NCBI RefSeq assembly: GCF_003846445.2
Contig: NZ_CP030139.2
Location: forward strand, 1,240,001 to 1,304,000
DNA length: 64,000 nucleotides
Direction of reading: 5' to 3'
Origin: Synechococcus elongatus PCC 11801
Lineage (GTDB): Bacteria; Cyanobacteriota; Cyanobacteriia; Synechococcales; Synechococcaceae
A model generated the notes under the pieces. The model saw nothing but the letters and a program-made list of their open reading frames with translations, had not been told where the DNA came from and ran no database searches. A program made the position numbers and the translations under genes. Shown here one piece after another: positions 1 through 8,624 of this stretch (its first letter is position 1; every line of letters begins with the position of its first letter).

Positions 1-1147
1 TTCTCACCATTCAAGCCGGTGGGCTGACCAAATAGATTTTTGCCGAGTTGTGATTGAGAATTAACCGCGATCGCACCACCTTGAAATACCCCACCAATTC
101 CACCATCATCGACTGGCATGGCATCTCCACTTCCACCTTGCCCGACAGGTTTTCCTAAATTCACTTGAGCGAGCTGATCCAGAATAGCTTCGCTAATAAT
201 ATTGACGATTTTTCCCTGCATTTCTGGGTCTGGAATCTTGATAGCAGATCCTGTAGCAGTACCTTCAACTGGTGTTCCGTACGTCTCAGTTAGTCTTACA
301 ACAGCGTGAGCATAAGCACCATATCCTCCTAAAACTGCGCCTGCTGCAAGTAAAAGAGGTGCGGATACTCCAGCTAATGCAGCTACACCTGCTGCCGCTC
401 CAAGGCCAGTAGCAGCAACCATTACATCGTTAGCAAAATCTTTGACGAACTGAGTTTCCTGAGGATCGTAATCTATTGCGATAAGACTAGCTTTATTAAA
501 GTCTTCAAGTGTTTTAACTCCTGCACTAGCTGACGTACCTAGTAGCCCACTGACGCCATTGTTTTGAAAAACATCCATGGGATTGCTGCTAATGGGTGAT
601 TTTCCACCTGCTGTTGCTACTACTCCAAGAGCTGAGGAACCTCCTGAGGAAGTACCAATTGAACCTGCATAACTAGGATTTGCATCAGTAGATACTGATA
701 CAAATTTTGGTAAATTAGCAAAGCCTTGATTAAATTCAGGAGAATTGATAATCCTTGTCAAATTCTCTAAAGAGACACCTGTTTTGGTGGCAACTTCTTC
801 TAGCACAGATTGCCAAATATTTGCACCTGTTTCTTTGCCAAAGAGTGCTTCAAAAAGCTCTCAACAGTGAATCCAGTGCCAAAAATAGTTCCATTGTTTT
901 TCTGTCCACCGGGTGTGGTTTGAATGGCTCCCTCGATATCTTTGGTCGGTGCTTTGAAGTCAGGGATTGGGCCCGCAAATCCAGAAGGTGGGTTGAGCTT
1001 ATTCGTATATTCTGGCGTAACTGCAATCTGAGCAGCAGCTTGTTCCTTAACAGACTCAGGAATGGCTTGGCTAACGGTCGTTTTTTGAGTGATTTGAAGG
1101 GAGTCGTTTAGGAGAGTCATGAGCTGTTCTTCTGAGAACACTTTCAC
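1..1147 (-). pseudogene. Large Gly/Ser/Ala-rich, probably secreted protein, 5' part, frameshifted
   Basis: A reading frame starts at 1147 (MKVFSEEQLMTLLND) and runs to a stop at 800. From about 856 down to the window edge a different frame on the same strand is open and codes for a coherent protein (FEALFGKETGANIWQSV and onwards, with a glycine/alanine-rich hydrophobic stretch around 330-430). Inserting one T in the T5 run (AAAAA on the plus strand, 852-856) joins both frames as ESFFEALFGKE. The gene is therefore interrupted by a 1-nt deletion or carries a sequencing error; its 3' end lies outside the window. No signal peptide is seen at the N-terminus, which would fit type I secretion, but that is inference and I do not recognise the family. 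Confidence 0.6.
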
Positions 1148-1497
1148 TCTCCTCCGATCGCTGATTTGGAGCTTTGTAGCAGCTCACAAGCAACTGTGAG
1201 ATTGATCACACGCAGCAGCTTTACTCTGGTTCAGCTCGTTTCCATATCCGATCGCCTGCAAATCAGGTCACAATTCAGCAGTACTGATCACCAGCGATCG
1301 CTTGCGTTGTCGTCTGCTTCTGGGTAATCAAACAACAGTCCTCTGTCTCACGCTGGGTTTGAGGTGATTGGAAACCATCCATGAGGATGACGCACTCTCA
1401 CAATGAGGCAGTTCTCCTGCTTGCACCAAGCAGACAGAAGGTAGAGGGTGAAAGAGACTAAGGTCTCAACAGTGCCTGCATCGTTCTTGCTGTTCTG
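1148..1497. other. Gene-free stretch
   Basis: About 350 bases separate the divergent frameshifted gene and the DUF1853 gene. They contain a GCGATCGC octamer near 1295 and presumably both promoters. I see no RNA gene, repeat array or clear terminator here. Confidence 0.6.
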
Positions 1498-2427
1498 ATG
1501 GCTGCTCAGTCTCTCACTTGGCCGCGTGAGTTGGCAGATGTGCTGTGGCTATTGCAAAGTCCAGCATTGATTCGCCGCGATCGCTATCCCTTGGTGGGGG
1601 ATGCTCGACTACACCTTGCAGGACAACAGTTACAAGCCCAATGGCAAGACCAAGATCGCGATCGCCTTGCGGCCGAAGCCGCAGAGTGGGTGACGGCACA
1701 GCCCCGTACCTACAAGTTGGGGATCCGTGCGGAAGCATTGCTGGTCTGGGCACTCCGGCAGCTTCCACGCTTTCGACTGTTAGCCTCTCAGCTTCAACTC
1801 CGCGATGGCTCGACCTGCTTAGGAGAATTGGATTTCCTGATTGAGGATCGCGTTTTGCAACGCTACGAGCATTGGGAACTCGCACTCAAGTTTTTTGGCT
1901 GGAGCGGTGCTGCTTGGGTTGGCCCAGATAGCAAGGATCTGCTGACTCAAAAACTGCAGCGTATGCAAGGACGACAGTTGGCCCTGAGTCAAACAAACGC
2001 TTTTCAAGATTGGCTCGAGCAACAGGCTCCCGAAGCCAAGCGATCGCCTTGGCAACGCCGTCTTCTCTCTCGCGGATTTGCCTTTGTACCTTGGGGAAAA
2101 GCACTGCCTACCGATCAAGCAGAAGTTTCACGCCACGCACAACAAGGCTGGCTTCTCCATCGAGATCGCCTGCCCTCCGCTGCGGAGTTCCCGTCCATTC
2201 ATCGTTGGGCGAGTTTGCCCCGTGATCTCTGGATGTCGCGCTACGTCCACGATCGCGATCGGGCAGGGATTGTGGCGGAAGCCCGTAGCTTGCTGGAACT
2301 TGCAGCGATCGCCCCCCAAGATACTGCCCAATTCGTGGTGGGTTGCAATGCTCAGGGTATAGAAATCAGTCGGGGCTTTTTGGTCCATCCAGACTGGCCA
2401 CAAATGGCGAACCACCCCCCCACTTAA
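1498..2427 (+). CDS. DUF1853 family protein
   Basis: A 309-residue soluble protein. The block GELDFL (109-114), followed by HWELALKF (125-132) and a WVGPDSKD segment with KLQRM near 152-156, is the signature arrangement of DUF1853. Conserved acidic and lysine residues (E110, D112, E127, K131) resemble a PD-(D/E)XK-like nuclease fold, but no activity is established for the family as far as I know. The gene converges on the GGDEF gene, with only 9 bases between the stops. Codon usage and HIP1 density match the core genome. Confidence 0.75.
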   Translation: MAAQSLTWPRELADVLWLLQSPALIRRDRYPLVGDARLHLAGQQLQAQWQDQDRDRLAAEAAEWVTAQPRTYKLGIRAEALLVWALRQLPRFRLLASQLQLRDGSTCLGELDFLIEDRVLQRYEHWELALKFFGWSGAAWVGPDSKDLLTQKLQRMQGRQLALSQTNAFQDWLEQQAPEAKRSPWQRRLLSRGFAFVPWGKALPTDQAEVSRHAQQGWLLHRDRLPSAAEFPSIHRWASLPRDLWMSRYVHDRDRAGIVAEARSLLELAAIAPQDTAQFVVGCNAQGIEISRGFLVHPDWPQMANHPPT

Positions 2428-2436
2428 GCGATCGCT

Positions 2437-2994
2437 TCAAGAAGTTGCGAGAGACGGAATCTCTGCCAAACAGACGCGATCACGACCTGACTCCTTGGCA
2501 CGATACAAAGCTTGATCAGCGGCAGCAACCAAGAGATCTGGTGACTGCTGAGGATCGGGAATCCAGGCAGTGGCTCCCAAACTTAGACTGACCCAAGGGC
2601 GAACTCGCGAGCCTTGATGGGGTATTTTCAATTGCTCAACGGCAGAACGCATGGCTTCCGCCAGATGCAAGACCCCTTGAGCGGGCGTATTGGGTAGAAG
2701 CGCAACAAATTCTTCTCCGCCATAGCGAGCAATCAAGTCTGCTGGACGCGCAACAACCTTCTGAAGTGCTGTCGCCACTGCCTTGAGGCAGTCATCGCCA
2801 GCTTGGTGGCCATAGGTATCGTTAAATTGCTTAAAAAAGTCTACGTCAATCAGGATTAAACCCAAGGCTTGTTGATCGCGGAGTGCACGGTTCCACTCTG
2901 TCACCAAGGACTGATCAAAACAGCGGCGATTCGCTAACCCGGTTAAACCATCCGACTGAGCAAGGCGCAAGAGCTGTTGATTGGCTGCTGCCAA
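2437..2994 (-). CDS. GGDEF diguanylate cyclase domain (C-terminal part of a split gene)
   Basis: A 185-residue stretch with a complete GGDEF domain: SDGLTGLANRR at the start, the active-site loop RYGGEEF, and an RPAD inhibitory I-site exactly five residues before GGEEF. Such domains make cyclic di-GMP from GTP. It lies in the same frame as the upstream CBS-GAF gene. The only break is a TAG at 3013-3015, after which the frame reads AHLYAQLAAANQQ, the normal helical linker between a GAF and a GGDEF domain. The annotated ATG at 2994 lies inside this linker and has no clear ribosome binding site, so independent translation is doubtful. It is either a nonsense-mutated C-terminal half, a readthrough product or a newly independent cyclase. 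Confidence 0.75.
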   Translation of the reverse strand: MAAANQQLLRLAQSDGLTGLANRRCFDQSLVTEWNRALRDQQALGLILIDVDFFKQFNDTYGHQAGDDCLKAVATALQKVVARPADLIARYGGEEFVALLPNTPAQGVLHLAEAMRSAVEQLKIPHQGSRVRPWVSLSLGATAWIPDPQQSPDLLVAAADQALYRAKESGRDRVCLAEIPSLATS

Positions 2995-3012
2995 TTGAGC
3001 ATAGAGATGGGC

Positions 3013-4431
3013 CTATTGAATGGCAATTCCCACTTGGGTTGCTAACTGCTTAAGCAGATCAATTTCTAGCTTTTCCCAACGGCGCGGCTCTGAATTTTGA
3101 CCAACAATGAGGAGTCCCCAGAGGATATCTTGAGCAAAAATGGGGGCAACAAGGCTGGCGCGTAATTGTAAGCGTTTGAGAAGAAGCACATTGGGAATTT
3201 CGATTCCCTCGGCTTGTAAATCAGGAATCGAGTGAATGCGGTCGCGAGAGTAAAAAGTTGGATCAATGGCTTGCAAAATTCCTTCAAGGGCAGAATTACC
3301 TTGGATTGAGGCTTGATTAATATCCGTAGACTCTGCAGCGATCGCGCCAACCTGTTCCGGTTGAAATTGATAAATGAGAACCCGTTCAGCTTTTAGAAAC
3401 TGCCGAACCTCCGAAACCGTCGTCGCTAGAATCTCATCGAGCTGCAGCGACTCACGAATTCGCTGAGCCGTGCGATTGACCAATCGTTCCCGATAGATTT
3501 GCTGTTGAAGCGCCGCTTTCGCCCGCTTACGTTCAAGGGCTTTACGCTCAAGCTTTTCATTGGCAGCATCAAGGGCTTCTGTTCGCTCACCAACCATCTG
3601 CTGCAAGGTTTCAATGGTCAGTGTTGCCTCAAAGGGATCAATCATTTGAATCAGGCTGGTCTGCGTGAGCAGGCCAATCATGATGCCCCGATCATCAACC
3701 ACTAGCAAGCGCCGAATTTGTCGGCTACGCATGCGTTGATTAGCTTGCCAAAGCGTGTCATCAGCTTGGATGCAGACAGGCGGAGCTCCCATAAAATCGG
3801 CAGCGGTTGTCTGATGTAAATCAGCTCTCTGAACTTGTAGATGCAAGATATCGCGCTCGGTCACCAATCCAATAGGTTTTGGATAGCCTGACCGATCCTG
3901 TTCCGTGATCACAACACAACTAATTTGGCGATCGTTCATCAACTTCGCTAAAGCTAAAGCTGATTGATAGCGATCAGCACAGATCACCGACCGTACCATC
4001 ACCTCCGACACGCGCCGAAGTCGCAACAAATCAATCGGTTTCAGCAGTCGTCGAATGCCCTCATAGGTCATCACACCAGCAACTTGACCTGTTGCTGTAA
4101 CCACAGGTAGATGTCGAACGTTGTATTGCCGAAACAGATTCAGCGTGCTGATTACATCGTTCGTTCCCGCTTCGGAAATCGTGAGCACGGAAGAGGTTGC
4201 CACATCAGCAATACAGGTTGAGGCGAGCGCTCTTTTAGCAGCAGTGAGACGGACTACATCTCGCTCCGTAAAGATACCCACCAGTTTTTGGGGTGGTTCC
4301 ACTAGCAGCACATATGTCGATCGCTGCTGCTCCATCAGAGCCAAAGCATCGGCAATGGGCAGAGTTGGCAAAACCGTGAGTGGTTGCCGATCGATGGCTT
4401 TTTCAATCGCGAACATCGAGACCGTTGCCAT
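3013..4431 (-). CDS. Four-CBS-domain plus GAF sensor protein (N-terminal part of a split gene)
   Basis: A 472-residue protein. Two Bateman modules (four CBS repeats) span roughly residues 10-270 and would bind adenine nucleotides. A charged coiled coil (about 280-320) follows, then a GAF domain of the phytochrome-associated type to the C-terminus (IYQFQPEQVGAIAAES ... ATQVGIAIQ). No bilin-binding cysteine is obvious. The protein ends in TAG directly before an in-frame linker and GGDEF domain, so the ancestral product was CBS4-GAF-GGDEF of about 660 residues, a common cyanobacterial architecture that couples energy or light sensing to cyclic di-GMP synthesis. As it stands the sensor is cut off from its output domain. 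Confidence 0.8.
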   Translation of the reverse strand: MATVSMFAIEKAIDRQPLTVLPTLPIADALALMEQQRSTYVLLVEPPQKLVGIFTERDVVRLTAAKRALASTCIADVATSSVLTISEAGTNDVISTLNLFRQYNVRHLPVVTATGQVAGVMTYEGIRRLLKPIDLLRLRRVSEVMVRSVICADRYQSALALAKLMNDRQISCVVITEQDRSGYPKPIGLVTERDILHLQVQRADLHQTTAADFMGAPPVCIQADDTLWQANQRMRSRQIRRLLVVDDRGIMIGLLTQTSLIQMIDPFEATLTIETLQQMVGERTEALDAANEKLERKALERKRAKAALQQQIYRERLVNRTAQRIRESLQLDEILATTVSEVRQFLKAERVLIYQFQPEQVGAIAAESTDINQASIQGNSALEGILQAIDPTFYSRDRIHSIPDLQAEGIEIPNVLLLKRLQLRASLVAPIFAQDILWGLLIVGQNSEPRRWEKLEIDLLKQLATQVGIAIQ

Positions 4432-4666
4432 CTAATGATTCCTCAACCCAAATACCGTTTACTGGAGACTGAGATAGATCGATGAGTTACAAAAGCGATT
4501 TCTCTAATTTTCACTATTTTACTCGCGAATTATTTTTAATGATAAATTCACAGAAAATTTCGATGAGTTTTAATGAGAGTAGAAGCTGAGACTAAATAAA
4601 ATTCATATCCAGGTCAGAATTGAATTCAAGCATCCACTCGGCAACTGCTAATGGTGCGGATAAAAC

Positions 4667-5065
4667 CTACAAACGAGTTGTGTTTACGCTATCGGTGCGA
4701 TCGCAGGGGACATCTTGGCGATCGCCCACTTTCACAAAGAAGGTGGGATGGTCAGGATCGCTGAGACTCCAAAACCATTTATTGTCACTGTAGCTAGGAG
4801 CCCCTTCGATATTGGTGCGCGGCAGCTGTAAATTCAGATCCCGCCAGCGCAAAACTACGAAAGCGCCGGGTAAGGTTCCTGCTAGCTGATTGTTCACCCG
4901 CGGATCATCGACCGGCCCGTTGTCATACAGCGCTACGAGAGGTGCATCGGCGCAAACATAGGTCACTTCTGTTCTGGCTGCTTGAGCCACTGACGGCAAG
5001 CCCAGCCCAGCGGCTAGGGCGATCGCGATCGCAGTCAGCCCAAGAATCAATCGATAAATCATCAA
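4667..5065 (-). CDS. Small exported protein of unknown function
   Basis: 132 residues. The N-terminus has a basic start, a hydrophobic core (LILGLTAIAIALAAGLGL) and an SVAQAA signal-peptidase site near residue 30. The mature part has two cysteines, a VTYVCADAP strand and an SYSDNKWFWSL segment. The pattern Y-x-C ... FW recalls small beta-barrel lysozyme inhibitors of the MliC type, but the match is weak and I leave it unnamed. It is monocistronic, followed downstream by the opposite end of the sensor gene region. Confidence 0.6.
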   Translation of the reverse strand: MMIYRLILGLTAIAIALAAGLGLPSVAQAARTEVTYVCADAPLVALYDNGPVDDPRVNNQLAGTLPGAFVVLRWRDLNLQLPRTNIEGAPSYSDNKWFWSLSDPDHPTFFVKVGDRQDVPCDRTDSVNTTRL

Positions 5066-5280
5066 AACACTTCTTCTGCGCTGTTGGTGATCCTAGCGAG
5101 AGCAAGTACGACCGAGCGGCCCCGTAACTAGACAGTGCGCAACCCAAAATGAATGGCACTCAGGGAATGTCCAATCGGACCCTACTGAATGCCATGACTA
5201 GGACTGTTGTGCAGTCGAGTACGCAGTGGTCGTTGCTGGAAACGCGCGATCGCACCACCATCACGATTGAGAGAGGCTGA

Positions 5281-5682
5281 TTACCCCATCAAGATCACGC
5301 GATTGAGAACATGGACAATGCCGTTATCACAGGCAATATCCGCCGAGAGAACCGTTGCATTTTTGATTTCAAAGGGTTCTGCCCGACCAATGGGGATAGG
5401 TGCGCCTTCCAAGGAATCCACAGACGGTCGATCGATCAGATCAGACTTGGAGAGCGCTCCAGCCGTCACGTGAAATTTCAAGATCCGAGCGAGTTGGGGC
5501 GGATTCTGAACCAGCGTCGTGACGGTGCCAGGGGGCAGCGCGGCAAACGCTTCATCCGTCGGCGCAAAAACGGTAAAAGGGCCGTCGCTGTTAAGTGCAT
5601 CAACTAAACCGGCAACTTCAACAGCCGTCAGCAACGTCTGAAAGCAGCCCGCCTCGCGGGCAACCTCAAGGATTTTGGCCAT
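5281..5682 (-). CDS. cupS: CupS, fasciclin-fold subunit of NDH-1MS
   Basis: 133 residues forming one FAS1 (fasciclin) domain: [16 protein letters not shown], then [16 protein letters not shown] and [13 protein letters not shown]. There is no signal peptide. It is the last gene of ndhF3-ndhD3-cupA-cupS; a 133-residue ORF at this place is the classical orf133/CupS, a peripheral subunit of the inducible CO2-uptake NDH-1MS complex with a fasciclin-like structure. A GAGG ribosome binding site precedes ATG 5682, and the gap to cupA is 46 bases. Its role in CO2 hydration is known only as structural or accessory. Confidence 0.85.
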   Translation of the reverse strand: MAKILEVAREAGCFQTLLTAVEVAGLVDALNSDGPFTVFAPTDEAFAALPPGTVTTLVQNPPQLARILKFHVTAGALSKSDLIDRPSVDSLEGAPIPIGRAEPFEIKNATVLSADIACDNGIVHVLNRVILMG

Positions 5683-5728
5683 CGTGCAAGCCTCAGAAGT
5701 TTAAGGAGCAAAACAGATGAGAACAGGG

Positions 5729-7021
5729 TTAGCGATAGTCCTGACTTTGGACATCACGCAACCGTGCTTCGGGACGCAGGAATCGATTGATTTGTGCTTC
5801 GAAGAAAGCCCGATTGGCTTGCAGATGGACCGGATCGGTGTCATCGAGGGGATAGAGCAAGGCAGCCCGCAGCGCTTGAATCACCGCCGAAGTGACGTTG
5901 TACATCGATCGCTGGAAGCTAATGCCCAACTGAATCAGCATGTCGTCTTCCCCGCGACAGTGTTGCTGATACTCCTCTACCAAGTAGGGCGGCAGGAAGT
6001 GCAGCATGTCCTGCATTAGCAGCGTCGGTGGAATGCCAGCGGAGCCGACAGGGAAGACATCGGCGTAGAGAATGCCGTAGTGGAAGTCTGCCTGCTGATC
6101 CGGCACTTGGAGTGCCTGAGCGTTGTAGGACTTGGTGCCTCGGAAGGGCGCCGTTCGGTAAAACACTGCTTCCACGTAGGGCAGCGCCGCTTCATAGAGC
6201 CAAGTAAAGCCCATCGACTTGGGAATAATTTCGTAGCACTCGCCATCGATGAAGACATGGTGATAGATCGGGCGACCTGCGACCGCGAAAATGCCGTTGA
6301 CGAGGAAGTTCATTGCATCTGGCACGCCCTTGAAACCGCCTTCGTCGTAGATGTCGCTCATCTCGAAGAAGACCGGCGCCATCACCTCCCAGAACAGCCC
6401 GAGGTTGGCAGTGTAGGAGAGCATCCGCACCTGCTCGAGGAACATCTCGGGGAAGAGCTTGTACAGCCCCAACATCAGCGGGTTGCCTTTGAAGTAGGCC
6501 CGAATGGCGCGATCGGCGTTCTGGCGATACTCCTCGCTTTCCAGGTAGTCATTGAAGCGACCGCCCATGCCTTGGTGCCAGAGCATGGCGTCCATGCAGG
6601 CTTCGGCAAACTCCATGTTGATGCGATCGTGCCAGAGGTGATGCAAGACCTTCGGCAGCTTGCGCTTCAACTCGCCCCGCTGCATAAATTCCAGTAGCTC
6701 GGGGTGCGCTGTTGCCTCGCCTCGCCAAATCCGGAGGTCGGCGCTGTCACCGGCGTAGGAGTTAGGGCGATCGAGATACTCCTGCGAGGGGAAGTACTTG
6801 AAAGCCGGCAGGGGATTCAGAAACACTTGCTCGGCAATATAAAGCAGGTCCCGCCAGTAGAAATCCATCGGCACGGCATAGGCCTTATAAATGCCGATGA
6901 TCTGCTTCAAGTTGTCGGGGGTGTCGGGCAGCATCGAGCCCCCAGCTTCCAGCCGATGAATGACCTCAGCAAAGGGATGCTGGGACGGGGGTAGTTGGGG
7001 CGGACGGGTCGTGACAGTCAT
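5729..7021 (-). CDS. cupA: CO2 hydration protein CupA (ChpY)
   Basis: 430 residues, the length expected for the ChpX/ChpY (Cup) family, seen only in cyanobacteria as the subunit that converts CO2 to bicarbonate on specialised NDH-1 complexes at the thylakoid. Conserved stretches include FYWRDLLYIAEQVFLNPLP, LRIWRGEATAHPELL and IMQRGELKRKLPKVLHHLWHD-like histidine-rich segments; a metal site of carbonic-anhydrase type has been proposed for the family. I assign cupA rather than cupB because it sits between ndhD3 and cupS, the order of the low-CO2-inducible NDH-1MS operon. It is soluble by composition and docks on NdhF3/NdhD3. Confidence 0.88.
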   Translation of the reverse strand: MTVTTRPPQLPPSQHPFAEVIHRLEAGGSMLPDTPDNLKQIIGIYKAYAVPMDFYWRDLLYIAEQVFLNPLPAFKYFPSQEYLDRPNSYAGDSADLRIWRGEATAHPELLEFMQRGELKRKLPKVLHHLWHDRINMEFAEACMDAMLWHQGMGGRFNDYLESEEYRQNADRAIRAYFKGNPLMLGLYKLFPEMFLEQVRMLSYTANLGLFWEVMAPVFFEMSDIYDEGGFKGVPDAMNFLVNGIFAVAGRPIYHHVFIDGECYEIIPKSMGFTWLYEAALPYVEAVFYRTAPFRGTKSYNAQALQVPDQQADFHYGILYADVFPVGSAGIPPTLLMQDMLHFLPPYLVEEYQQHCRGEDDMLIQLGISFQRSMYNVTSAVIQALRAALLYPLDDTDPVHLQANRAFFEAQINRFLRPEARLRDVQSQDYR

Positions 7022-7069
7022 GGCAGCAGGCCTCGCAAGATCAAGAGCGGTGAACTGGGAAAGAGTGCG

Positions 7070-8611
7070 TTACTGCAGGACAGCAGAGAGCGATGGGGTA
7101 GGGAACACCGGCGTCGATCGCGATCGCCCTTCCGCGATCGTGGACTGGAGCGGTTGTGGTAGATGCGCCGCGATCGCCAAACTGCTGCCTTCGCTCCAGC
7201 GCACCAAAGCCTGGGGTGCAATACCCAGCGCCATCACCGTCAAGGCGAGAACAACAGCGGGCCAGCGCTCGCTAGCCGTGACAGACCGCCAACGGGCTTC
7301 TTGGTTATCGAGTTTGCCAAAGCAGGCTCGGTTGATCAGGCTGACAAAGTAGACCGCGGTCAGACCCGAAGCGGCGATACAGCCGACCGTAGCCCAAGGG
7401 AAGATAGCGAAGCTTCCTTGGAAGATCAGGAATTCCGCGATAAAGCCAACGAGTCCCGGAATCCCAGCGCTGGCCATGGCAGCCATGAGCAGCAGACCCG
7501 CGGTCAGGGGCAGTCCCCGAATTGGATTGAGTAGACCCGAGAGTTGATCGCGATCGCGCCGACCGGTAACCCGCTCGATCGTGCCAATCAGTTGGAACAA
7601 CAGCGCCAGAATCAAGCCGTGGGCGACCATTTGGGCGATCGCGCCCTGCAGAGCGAGCGGGGTTCCTGCTGCCAAAGCCAGCAGCAAAGTTCCCATGTGC
7701 CCCATCGAGCTAAAAGCGACCAGTCGCTGCAAATCAGTTTGCCGCAGGGCATTGAGGGTGCCGTAGAGAGCGGTGATCGCCGCGAGAACCGCCAAACTGG
7801 GTGCAATCAAAGACCAAGCTTCGGGGAAGAGACTGCAGCAAAACCGAAAGAGACCGTAGCCACCCAATTTGGAGATCGCGCCTCCCAAGAGCATGGCGAT
7901 CGCCGGTGAGGCTTGACCATAGGCTGCGGGCTGCCAGCTGTGAAACGGCACCAAAGGTAGTTTGATCGCGAAGGCAGCCACAAACAGCAACAGCAAGGGC
8001 AGTTGCAGCGCAAGGGGCAGATCAACAGTCTGGAGCTGATCCAGAGAGAAGCTAAAGGGCTGGCTGCTGAGGATAGCAGTGGCGATCGCACCGAGCAGCA
8101 GCAGGATTCCCGAGATCGCCGTGAAGATCAAGAAGCGAGTGGCAGCGGCACCTCGCTGTTCCCCGCCCCAAATCGAGATCAGCAGGTAGACCGGAATCAG
8201 CTCCAGCTCGTAGCCGAGCACAAACAGCATGAGGTCGCGCGAAAGCAAGGAGATGACCATGCCCGCCGCAGCCAAAAAGATCAGGCTGTAGTAGAGGCGG
8301 GGGCGCGACTGATCGGCTGGGCTAGAGGCGATCGCCAGCAAGGTCAGCAAGCTAGCCAACAGCAACAGCGGCAGCGACAGGCCATCCAAGCCTAAGCTGA
8401 AGTGAATCCCTAGGGCGGGTAGCCAGTCCCAATCGATCGCCAGTTGGGGCGTAGCGATCGCCGGATCAAAGCCCGTGAGGAGACTAACCGCGAGCAGGAG
8501 GATGCCGCCTGCAGCCGCGATCGCCCAGCGCCGGAGTTTGGCGCTGTCATCGCCGCCGACAGAGAAGAGAAGAGCAGACCCTAAGGCCGCTGCAATCAAA
8601 GCAACTAACAT
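7070..8611 (-). CDS. ndhD3: NAD(P)H-quinone oxidoreductase subunit NdhD3
   Basis: 513 residues, about 14 membrane helices, with the antiporter-like (Mrp/NuoM) core: FVLGYELELIPVYLLISIWGG with the conserved glutamate, and KLPLVPFHSWQPAAYGQA with the lysine and histidine of the proton path. It is a proton-pumping arm subunit of the thylakoid NDH-1MS complex. ATG at 8611 has a strong AGGAGG site about 9 bases upstream, and only 13 bases separate it from ndhF3. The isoform (D3) is assigned from the operon order with cupA and cupS. Confidence 0.88.
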   Translation of the reverse strand: MLVALIAAALGSALLFSVGGDDSAKLRRWAIAAAGGILLLAVSLLTGFDPAIATPQLAIDWDWLPALGIHFSLGLDGLSLPLLLLASLLTLLAIASSPADQSRPRLYYSLIFLAAAGMVISLLSRDLMLFVLGYELELIPVYLLISIWGGEQRGAAATRFLIFTAISGILLLLGAIATAILSSQPFSFSLDQLQTVDLPLALQLPLLLLFVAAFAIKLPLVPFHSWQPAAYGQASPAIAMLLGGAISKLGGYGLFRFCCSLFPEAWSLIAPSLAVLAAITALYGTLNALRQTDLQRLVAFSSMGHMGTLLLALAAGTPLALQGAIAQMVAHGLILALLFQLIGTIERVTGRRDRDQLSGLLNPIRGLPLTAGLLLMAAMASAGIPGLVGFIAEFLIFQGSFAIFPWATVGCIAASGLTAVYFVSLINRACFGKLDNQEARWRSVTASERWPAVVLALTVMALGIAPQALVRWSEGSSLAIAAHLPQPLQSTIAEGRSRSTPVFPTPSLSAVLQ

Positions 8612-8624
8612 CGTCCAATTCCTC

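Noticed and set aside
5281-7021. cupB/ndhF4-ndhD4 constitutive CO2 system
   Set aside because: The order ndhF3-ndhD3-cupA followed by a 133-residue fasciclin protein (cupS) is that of the inducible NDH-1MS operon.
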